From positions 1 to 12,099 of the forward strand of contig CAMEXG010000047.1 of NCBI GenBank assembly GCA_945947045.1: a stretch of DNA of 12,099 bases. Direction: 5' to 3'. Each line of letters opens with the position of its first letter. The stretch's first letter is position 1. The notes below the pieces were generated by a model. It saw only the letters and a program-made list of their open reading frames with translations, did not search any database and was not told the origin of the DNA. Made by a program: the position numbers and the translations under genes. This document shows, in pieces, positions 6,137-12,099 of the stretch. The DNA is from an uncultured Spirochaetales bacterium. GTDB lineage: Bacteria; Spirochaetota; Spirochaetia; Sphaerochaetales; Sphaerochaetaceae.

Positions 6137-6779
6137 TTTCTCCTCCTATGTATTTTATTATATCCATGGGCTCGTCAGCCCTTTTCCCTTCCGTCGTATT
6201 CTCTTTGTTAAAACCAAAACCCCAGGTGACGGGAATAAAGTCGACTCCGGCGCCTTCAGAACCTTTTTCATCGTTTACTGTATCACCTACCATAAGCACC
6301 TCTTCCTTCTTTAGGCCTAGGGCATCGATGGCCAAAGTGATCACCTGGGCCTTTGTCACCCCTCCGTCTCTTGGAGGTCCCGAGATATAGTCGAATAAAT
6401 CATATATTCCCAGATTCCTGCAACATCTCTCGGCCAACTCCTTCATCTTGTTGGTCGCAACTGCAGTCTTTATCCCCATATCTTTCAGAGTCCTCAATAG
6501 GACCGGAATGTCAGGATATACATGCATCATGTACATTCCTTTTGCGTTGTATAGGACTCTGTATCTTTCTACACAGTCTTGTATTTTATCTTCCTCTACA
6601 GAAAATGTAATCCGAAAGCAATCTGAGAGAGGTGGACCGATAAAGCGTCTAAGATAGTCTTCTGAATATTGGGATTTATCATATCCGAGAGGTTCTACTG
6701 TCTCTAAAGCACATTCCATTATGCCTTCGCTACTATCAGCAATAGTTCCGTCAAAATCAAAGAATACGGCTTTCTTCAC
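6129..6779 (-). CDS. HAD-superfamily phosphatase, phosphoglycolate-phosphatase-like
   Basis: This 216-residue cytosolic hydrolase has all four HAD motifs. Motif I is FFDFDGT (6-12) with nucleophile Asp8 and acid/base Asp10. Motif II is Thr109 in AVATNK. Motif III is Lys143. Motif IV is MVGDTVND (163-170) with Asp166 and Asp170 for Mg2+. The helical C1 cap lies at about 16-90 and contains FIGPPL (46-51), common in phosphoglycolate phosphatase and related 5'-nucleotidase-like members. The exact substrate cannot be told. Possibilities include 2-phosphoglycolate, pyrophosphate (PpaX-like) and small sugar or nucleotide phosphates. Translation starts at GTG, 6 nt after a perfect GGAGGTGAT site. The start lies inside the preceding phosphatase gene (23-nt overlap), and the end overlaps RidA by 8 nt. 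Confidence 0.9.
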   Translation of the reverse strand: MKKAVFFDFDGTIADSSEGIMECALETVEPLGYDKSQYSEDYLRRFIGPPLSDCFRITFSVEEDKIQDCVERYRVLYNAKGMYMMHVYPDIPVLLRTLKDMGIKTAVATNKMKELAERCCRNLGIYDLFDYISGPPRDGGVTKAQVITLAIDALGLKKEEVLMVGDTVNDEKGSEGAGVDFIPVTWGFGFNKENTTEGKRADEPMDIIKYIGGEND

Positions 6780-7551
6780 TAATCACCTCCATTACTTTAC
6801 TGTATATTCCAGAGGATGAAGCCACAATATCTTGGGATTCACCTCCATCTCTATCCAAAACACTTACTTTTCCTCCGGCTTCCTTTAATATGAGAAGCCC
6901 TGCCGAGTAATCATAAGGGAATATTCCCATTTCATAGTAACAAGTACATCTGCCGGAAGCTACATAACAAAGAGAAAGGGCGGCACTGCCTATAGATCTA
7001 GCATCTGTGAAGATATCATATAGTCCTCTCATTCTCTTCCAATATGTCTCCATTAGATGGTGCCTTCTATGAGGCGGTACTAGAAGGGCCAATGTTCTGG
7101 AAAAATCACAGTTTTCTCTTGTATGAATTCTTTTTCCGTTGAGATAAGCACCCTCTCCCCTTATAGCCCAAAACGTTTCATTCTGTCGTGGTACAATGAC
7201 TACACCAAGGGCAAGACCGTCTTCGTCTTCAAAAGCGATGGAGACTGTATAATCAGGAAAGGAAGAGAAGTAATTTACCGTTCCGTCTATTGGATCCACT
7301 ATCCAGCGTCTCTTTTCTTCACCTCTCTTTCCTGATTCTTCTCCATACCAACCGTCTGAGGGATATGCTTTCTTTACTGAAGAATAAATCAACTCTTCCG
7401 TGGCTTTATCCGCCGCAGTGACAAAATCATTTTCATGTTTTTGTTCTATTCTTTCGGAGAGGGATGAATGAGAAAGAAGAAAAGACGAAGCTTCCTTGGC
7501 AAGGTTCAAAGCAAATTCCAATCTTTCTTTTATTTCAGATCTTTCCATCAT
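6757..7551 (-). CDS. Inositol monophosphatase family protein
   Basis: With the start at 7551 this has 264 residues, the normal length for the Li+-sensitive, Mg2+-dependent phosphatase family. Metal and catalytic motifs, numbered from that start, are NDFVTAADKATE (41-52), GEES (70-73) with metal ligand Glu71, and WIVDPIDGTVNY (83-94) with Asp86 and Asp89. RSIGSAALSL is at 185-194. The C-terminal motif is YDYSAGLLILKEAGG (213-227), with Asp214 but Tyr for the usual Trp. Substrates in this family include inositol phosphate, fructose-1,6-bisphosphate and 3'-phosphoadenosine phosphate (CysQ), and I cannot choose between them. The ATG overlaps the preceding TGA as ATGA. A second ATG follows directly, so 7548 is also possible. 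The local ribosome site is weak (AAAGAG), which implies coupling. A TTG at 7593 would add 14 non-family residues. Confidence 0.88.
   Translation of the reverse strand: MMERSEIKERLEFALNLAKEASSFLLSHSSLSERIEQKHENDFVTAADKATEELIYSSVKKAYPSDGWYGEESGKRGEEKRRWIVDPIDGTVNYFSSFPDYTVSIAFEDEDGLALGVVIVPRQNETFWAIRGEGAYLNGKRIHTRENCDFSRTLALLVPPHRRHHLMETYWKRMRGLYDIFTDARSIGSAALSLCYVASGRCTCYYEMGIFPYDYSAGLLILKEAGGKVSVLDRDGGESQDIVASSSGIYSKVMEVISEESRIL
6782..6790 (-). promoter_or_regulatory. Perfect 9-nt Shine-Dalgarno site inside a coding region
   Basis: On the minus strand GGAGGTGAT is an exact complement of the usual 16S rRNA 3' tail. It lies 2 nt before the GTG start of the HAD phosphatase, with its GGAGG core 6 nt before the GTG, and decides that start. 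It is embedded in codons near the end of the upstream inositol-monophosphatase-family gene. Confidence 0.8.
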
Positions 7552-10541
7552 CTCTTTTTCATCTGCTCCCCGATATAGGTGACTCTCTTCCAATCCGAAG
7601 GTGAGAATGAATTCTTCGACACCGTCCTTTCAATAGCTTTTTCAACTGTATGGTCAGAATCGATGAAGACAATCACAGCATTCCAACTCTCGGCGTCTCT
7701 TGAATACATAACGCCACCTGCATTGTTCAATAACTCGGAGAGCCTCAAGTCATCTCTTACACTGTCGTGGGCGAGAATAATTGAGAGAGAACAGTCTGGG
7801 ATGTTGAACATCTTGTCTTTTCCTTCAATCTGCTGTCTCTTCCAACAGTTTTCGATGACATCCTCCAAATCTGAAAGAGTATCTTCATCCGCTGACTCTA
7901 TAAACTCTCCGAAGGCGGAAGAAGTCCCCAGCAGTGTGTAGATTTCACCTATTATTCCAGGTAATTCAGTCTTCATTGTCTCTTCTTCATAAAGGGGAGC
8001 CTTTTCTTCTTCTTCCGTCTCTTCTATTGCCGGAGTTTCTACACTAGGCTCTTCTTCCCTTTCTTCGTCATCCTCTTCCAAGGCAGCAAACAATGAATCG
8101 GCAAAACTCAGGGAAGGTTTAGTTTTTTCCTCTTCGTCACCAACAAAATTGGTCTGTACATCAATCCTGTCAGATAGGATTTTCTCTTTCTCAGAAGGCT
8201 CTTCTACGTTTTCTGTCGTCTCTTTTTCAGGAACAAATACCGTTGGGGTTTCTTCCGACTCTACAAAGTCAGGATTATCAGCAACCTCTTCTTTTACCTC
8301 TGTCACTGTATCTTCGGAAACTGCAGTTTCACATTCATCAATAGTTTTATCACAATCATCAAAAGGAAGAGAACCTATGGTGTCCTCGTCCTCCATTACA
8401 TATTCTTCTTTCTCATCTGTATTATCTGAAAGTTCCTCGTCCTTTTCCACCTCTTCTTCGAGAATCTCTCCCGGCTCTTTATCTTCCGTAGCGTCAATAT
8501 TCTGAGAGTATTCTTCCTCTAGAGCTTCATCGGAGGTTCCGGTCGACTCTGAAAGTGTATAAGGAGAGGAGTCGGCTATCTCTTCAATAGTCTTCTCATC
8601 GTCCCCTGGGAGAAGAATATCACTGTCGAGGATCTCTTCTTTTTTCTCTTCTTCTACGAAGCTTTCCTCCTCTTCTTCGTCAAGCTCGTTATCAAACTCG
8701 ATTTCTTCAGGATCTTCATCCAGAAGTGGGAAAAAGTCTAATTGGCCATCATCTGTACTCTTCTCTTCCTCTTCTAAATATTCGTCGGCAGCTTCTGCTT
8801 CTTCATAGTACTCGCTGCCTTCTTCGACCCCTCCAATGTCGTCGAGGCGTTCCTCTTCTTCGCTGTCGTCGAAGATGTCATCATCGAGAGCTTCTTCTAT
8901 TTTGGACTCGATCTTCTCTTCATATTCGCTCTTTTTTATTATCTCGTCTGTCAGAGAGTATCGTTCTATAAGGTCCTTCTTTTCTTCCTCTGTAGGAGTC
9001 GTCCTGTCATACTCCACTAGAGTTATATTCTCATACCTTTCGTCCAACTCCTTGGCCAACTCGTCTTCATCAATGTCGTTGTACTCGTACTCGTAGTCAT
9101 ATGTGGACTTTTCTTCAAAATCATCATCGCTGGGAGTATCTAAAGGCTCTAAATACTCATCTGTATCAGATAGGACAGTGTCTTCTTCCGGCAGTTCAAG
9201 ATCACCTAGAAGAGAAGATAGAAGATCTCTTTTCGTGTTCTTGTCCACAGTTGCTCGTGAAAGGAAGGAAGATGAAATGTAAAGGACATCGTCTTTCTTC
9301 ACCATTTCTTCTTCCATATCGGGATCTACTACAAGTTTCTTGTGTCCAAGTTTTCTCTGTACACTGATTTCATTTCTTCTTCTCTCTATGATACTTCTAT
9401 AAGAAGCGGGATGAATAACAGGGTTTACATCCAGTACGCTGGGAAGGACAGAGATTTCTATTTTATTCCCATCATAAGTGTAAGTATCGCAATCTGCGAG
9501 GGAGAAGATTGAAAGCACATCCCTGGACGAAGCAAGGAATCTATCCACAAATGATGTGAGTGATAAGAAGAAGGGCAGATGTTTTCCTACAAAAGTATAC
9601 ATCTTCCCTTCATACTCAAAGAACGGGTAACGGACAGCAGGCCAGAATCCTCTGGAAAGGAAGGAGTCCATATCCAAAGAAAAGGCTTTTACAGAGTATT
9701 GGGCATAAGAATCCAATGGTAGAGATGAGGAGGCTTCAGGCATAAAGAGGGAGAAGCCGTCACGTCTTTCAGTAAGGGAGGCGGCTCTTCCTTCCCAATG
9801 GTTTTTCTTTGTTATCTTCTCGAAGACCTGACTTTCACTCAGCCCATCCAACTCACCGCCAGAACGCATCTGGGCTTCTGACAAAGAGTATTCCTCTTTA
9901 TATAAAGCCACATCCCTTACAAGTTCATCTATTCCATTTAGCCCTACTCTGGCAATGTTCTGGACATTTAGAATAAAAGAAATGTAGTCGCATCCCATCC
10001 TGGACTCGAAATCCGGTATCTCTTCAAAGAGTGATCTTAGCTGCCAGACGTCTTTGTCTTGGGATTCTTTATCTACAAAACCAGGAAGAAGTCTCTTCAC
10101 GATACTGTTTCTCAAGGAATCGGCGTTCTCTTCGTCCACGTCCCCTTTATTTATGGCCATGGCAGTCATGGAGTCGATGATCCTCACCATTCTTCTCACA
10201 ATGTCTTCAGATAAAGACTTTAATCTTTCCCAATCTTTTTCTTTTACTTCCCTGTTGCTCCCAGTTCCATCCATTATGTCAGATTCCATAATGGACTCCA
10301 GTACTATTGGAAGGAGTACAGAAGCTCTTCTTTTTACTTCGTCTTTAAGATCAAGGGCATAAATACGCCTCTCTTCCCATAGAGACATCTTCATGACTTC
10401 CAATGGATTGTAGAGGGACAGGATTTTGGCTATTCCCCTAAAATCGTTATATAGAAAGCTTTTTGAGTCATCAAGATTGCGCTGAGCCTTTTGTAGACTC
10501 AGCTTTGATAGAACAGAGACAGGTGAAAACAAATCAGACAC
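7548..10541 (-). CDS. Large acidic protein of unknown function (997 aa)
   Basis: I do not recognise this protein. There are three regions. Residues 1 to about 445 look like a folded domain: mostly helical up to about 215, then aromatic-rich segments, including FWPAVRYPFFEYEGKMYTF at 299-317. Residues about 447 to 858 are a low-complexity tract dominated by Glu and Asp with Ser and Thr, including runs of Glu and repeated tyrosines near 481-487. It is probably disordered and strongly negative. Residues about 859 to 997 look folded again, with LPGIIGEIYTLLG at 860-872, IILAHDSVRDDLRLSELL at 921-938 and AVIVFID at 955-961. No signal peptide or membrane helix is seen, so a cytoplasmic location is likely. 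GTG is the start, with AGGAGG upstream overlapping the aminotransferase stop codon. The gene ends in ATGA with the next one, so it is made together with metabolic enzymes. Confidence 0.85.
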   Translation of the reverse strand: MSDLFSPVSVLSKLSLQKAQRNLDDSKSFLYNDFRGIAKILSLYNPLEVMKMSLWEERRIYALDLKDEVKRRASVLLPIVLESIMESDIMDGTGSNREVKEKDWERLKSLSEDIVRRMVRIIDSMTAMAINKGDVDEENADSLRNSIVKRLLPGFVDKESQDKDVWQLRSLFEEIPDFESRMGCDYISFILNVQNIARVGLNGIDELVRDVALYKEEYSLSEAQMRSGGELDGLSESQVFEKITKKNHWEGRAASLTERRDGFSLFMPEASSSLPLDSYAQYSVKAFSLDMDSFLSRGFWPAVRYPFFEYEGKMYTFVGKHLPFFLSLTSFVDRFLASSRDVLSIFSLADCDTYTYDGNKIEISVLPSVLDVNPVIHPASYRSIIERRRNEISVQRKLGHKKLVVDPDMEEEMVKKDDVLYISSSFLSRATVDKNTKRDLLSSLLGDLELPEEDTVLSDTDEYLEPLDTPSDDDFEEKSTYDYEYEYNDIDEDELAKELDERYENITLVEYDRTTPTEEEKKDLIERYSLTDEIIKKSEYEEKIESKIEEALDDDIFDDSEEEERLDDIGGVEEGSEYYEEAEAADEYLEEEEKSTDDGQLDFFPLLDEDPEEIEFDNELDEEEEESFVEEEKKEEILDSDILLPGDDEKTIEEIADSSPYTLSESTGTSDEALEEEYSQNIDATEDKEPGEILEEEVEKDEELSDNTDEKEEYVMEDEDTIGSLPFDDCDKTIDECETAVSEDTVTEVKEEVADNPDFVESEETPTVFVPEKETTENVEEPSEKEKILSDRIDVQTNFVGDEEEKTKPSLSFADSLFAALEEDDEEREEEPSVETPAIEETEEEEKAPLYEEETMKTELPGIIGEIYTLLGTSSAFGEFIESADEDTLSDLEDVIENCWKRQQIEGKDKMFNIPDCSLSIILAHDSVRDDLRLSELLNNAGGVMYSRDAESWNAVIVFIDSDHTVEKAIERTVSKNSFSPSDWKRVTYIGEQMKKR

Positions 10542-10550
10542 GCAATCCTC

Positions 10551-11756
10551 CTAGACGTGCATTACTTCTTTTCTGTATGTTTTAAGTCCGACTTTCAGAC
10601 ATTCTGCTGCAAGTTTTAATTCGTTTTCATTAAGAACATAAGCAAATCTGGCCTGACATTTTCCAAGGCCTTCCGTCCAATAGAACCCTTCTGCAGGAGC
10701 AAACATTACAGTCGCTCCTTTGTAAGAGAAATCGTTAAGCATCCAGATTGCAAATTTTTCAGCATCATCCACCGGGAGGTCTGCAACAAAATAGAAGGCG
10801 CCTTTTGGCATATTCACCCTTACACCTTCTATTTTCTGCATCTCACTGACAAGTATATTTCTTCTTTTCTCGTATTCAGCCACAGTTCCGTCTATATAGG
10901 ACTGAGGAGCCGAAAGAGCAGCCTCTGCTGCAACCTGCTCCACAGCGGGAGAACAAAGACGAGCCTGAGCCATCTTCAAGCAGTTCTCCATAAACTCTTT
11001 ATTCTTTGTAACAATTGCTCCTATACGGGAACCACACATGCTGAAGCGCTTCGAGAAGGAATCAATACAGATGACTCTATCGGCGTATTCAGGAAATGAA
11101 AGGACTGAAGTGAACTTCTTTCCGTCATAACAGAACTCTCTGTAGACTTCATCCACAACTAGGAAAATATCGTGGCGCTTACACATCTCCAAAAGTGCCA
11201 GCAACTCTTCTTCTGTATAGACATGACCGGTTGGGTTATTTGGGGAGCACAAGAGGATTCCCATTGTTTTTTTATTTATCTTATCTTCAAAAGCATCGAT
11301 TGAAGGAAGAATAAATCCATTGGATGAGCTACTAGTCACCGGGCGAAGTCTTACCATTGCTACATTGGCAAACGTGGCCACGTTGGTATAGTAAGGCTCA
11401 GGGATGATAAATTCGTCATATGGATCACATAGTGTGATGAAAGTAAACTGAATAGCCTCAGATCCACCTGTAGTGATCATGATGTCGTCAATGGTCAAAT
11501 CGTCAACGCCCATCTTCTTGTAATATTCAAGAAGAGCCTTTCTAAGTCCGACCTCACCTTCACTGAGACCATAAGCAATGGTTTCATCTTTATAATTATG
11601 TATCGCATCCAAGGCTTCTTTCGGAGTCTTAATGTCAGGCTGACCTATATTGAGATGTATAACATGTACACCTCGTTCTTTTGCAGCCCTGGCCATGGGG
11701 ACAAGTCTTCTGATAGGTGAACACTGGAAACCTGAGATTCTATTAGACATCTGCAT
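10551..11756 (-). CDS. Class I/II PLP-dependent aminotransferase
   Basis: This 401-residue cytosolic fold-type I enzyme resembles the aspartate aminotransferase group of family I. Visible residues are GQPD (38-41), YGLSEGEVGLR (62-72) and the cofactor-phosphate turn TTGGSEAI (95-102). SPNNPTG (171-177) carries the Asn that contacts PLP, VVDEVYREF (200-208) has the Asp pairing with the pyridine nitrogen, and SFSKRFSMCGSRIG (233-246) has Lys236 as the Schiff-base lysine. Arg370 in CQARFAYV is the expected substrate-carboxylate arginine. The amino-acid specificity cannot be read from sequence. The ATG at 11756 follows AGGAGA with 8-nt spacing, and another ATG two codons in (11750) is less well placed. 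It follows the PRPP-synthetase gene by 18 nt, and its TAG stop lies within the Shine-Dalgarno site of the next gene. Confidence 0.93.
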   Translation of the reverse strand: MQMSNRISGFQCSPIRRLVPMARAAKERGVHVIHLNIGQPDIKTPKEALDAIHNYKDETIAYGLSEGEVGLRKALLEYYKKMGVDDLTIDDIMITTGGSEAIQFTFITLCDPYDEFIIPEPYYTNVATFANVAMVRLRPVTSSSSNGFILPSIDAFEDKINKKTMGILLCSPNNPTGHVYTEEELLALLEMCKRHDIFLVVDEVYREFCYDGKKFTSVLSFPEYADRVICIDSFSKRFSMCGSRIGAIVTKNKEFMENCLKMAQARLCSPAVEQVAAEAALSAPQSYIDGTVAEYEKRRNILVSEMQKIEGVRVNMPKGAFYFVADLPVDDAEKFAIWMLNDFSYKGATVMFAPAEGFYWTEGLGKCQARFAYVLNENELKLAAECLKVGLKTYRKEVMHV

Positions 11757-11774
11757 ATTAAACTTCTCCTATTT

Positions 11775-12099
11775 TTACTCTGGAAGACCGCTGTCATCCT
11801 CAGGGAAAGGTGCAGAAGGATTAGCCTGTGTAGTATCAACCAACTTCTGAATAAACTTTCTGTTGTCAAGAAGAGGAGAAATGGCTCTTCCATGGTGAAG
11901 ACGTGAAATGACACGGGCAAAGAGCTCTGTTACATCTGCCTGGACAAACCACTCTTTCTCTAAGAGTTCCTTCCCTTGGTAAACGGCGTTGGTACCGATT
12001 ATTCTGTAGAAGATACCCTCTTTATAAGCTTGGTCGAAGTTTTCGATGGCTCCGCCGTTGAAGAATGGAAGAGATACCATGACTATGACTTTCTTGGCG
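11775..12099 (-). CDS. prs: Probable ribose-phosphate pyrophosphokinase, C-terminal part
   Basis: Only the last 108 codons are present. The frame is open to the window edge, with AKKVIV upstream of the first internal Met at 12080, so the real start lies outside. The visible part reads SLPFFNGGAIENFDQAYKEG, then FYRIIGTNAVY, then EWFVQADVTELFARVISRLHHG and a SPLLDN motif. This fits the C-terminal subdomain of the long PRPP synthetases I recall from spirochaetes and some other phyla, where SLP, FD.AY, IGTN and SxLLDN-type elements recur. PRPP synthetase makes 5-phosphoribosyl pyrophosphate from ribose-5-phosphate and ATP for nucleotide, His and Trp synthesis. The active-site regions are outside the window. 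A hydrophilic tail of about 20 residues (Pro-, Asp- and Glu-containing) ends the protein. The aminotransferase start follows after 18 nt. Confidence 0.65.
   Translation of the reverse strand, partial: AKKVIVMVSLPFFNGGAIENFDQAYKEGIFYRIIGTNAVYQGKELLEKEWFVQADVTELFARVISRLHHGRAISPLLDNRKFIQKLVDTTQANPSAPFPEDDSGLPE

Noticed and set aside
5871..6314. Plus-strand open frame of 147 residues
   Set aside because: It is antisense to the well-supported RidA and HAD genes.
7552..7593. TTG start for the inositol-monophosphatase-family gene
   Set aside because: It is a rare start codon without a ribosome site and would add residues outside the family's normal length. The ATGA overlap at 7548-7551 is more credible.
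8149..8505. Plus-strand Ser-rich open frame
   Set aside because: It is the antisense of the Glu/Asp-rich tract. GAA/GAG codons read backwards as Ser/Phe/Leu, and there is no ribosome site or domain.
1..12099. CRISPR array, prophage, defence island or toxin-antitoxin pair
   Set aside because: No spaced direct repeats, integrase, phage structural genes or defence domains were seen. The content is transport and metabolism plus two unknown proteins.

Overview
The window is a gene-dense bacterial segment in which every gene I accept lies on the minus strand, so transcription runs from high to low coordinates. Base composition is moderate. Shine-Dalgarno sites are strong (AGGAGG, GGAGGTGAT), several genes start with GTG, and stop/start overlaps are tight. 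The PRPP-synthetase tail, the BMP-type nucleoside transporter and the general style suggest a Spirochaetota bacterium (Sphaerochaeta/Treponema-like, probably host-associated). This taxonomic guess is inference, not proof.

Right block, 12099 to 5721: a probable six-gene operon. In transcription order it holds the C-terminal third of a probable ribose-phosphate pyrophosphokinase (cut by the window edge), a class I PLP-dependent aminotransferase, a 997-residue protein of unknown function with a roughly 400-residue Glu/Asp-rich middle, an inositol-monophosphatase-family phosphatase, a HAD phosphatase of the phosphoglycolate-phosphatase type, and a RidA-family enamine/imine deaminase. Junctions are short (18 and 9 nt) or overlapping (4-nt ATGA, 23 nt and 8 nt). 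The block ends in a strong intrinsic terminator at 5721-5750.

Middle block, 5720 to 570: a complete BMP/Nup-type ABC importer, most likely for nucleosides. Its order is ATPase with two nucleotide-binding domains (GTG start), NupP-like permease (TAATG overlap), NupQ-like permease (ATGA overlap), then a 181-nt gap with a perfect 12-bp stem-loop and a possible internal promoter, then the periplasmic binding protein, and a UUCG-loop terminator at 570-601. The binding protein coming last, behind a stem-loop and possibly its own promoter, would allow it to be made in excess over the membrane parts.

Left end, 569 to 1: a small two-helix membrane protein of unknown function, whose start is best placed at 428 by its Shine-Dalgarno site. 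A stem-loop spans its stop codon and an intrinsic terminator follows. Positions 1-40 hold a hairpin resembling the 3' end of IS200/IS605 (TnpB/omega-RNA) elements, but no transposase gene is in the window.

No complete new defence or mobile system is visible. The least explained object is the 997-residue acidic protein inside the otherwise metabolic operon.
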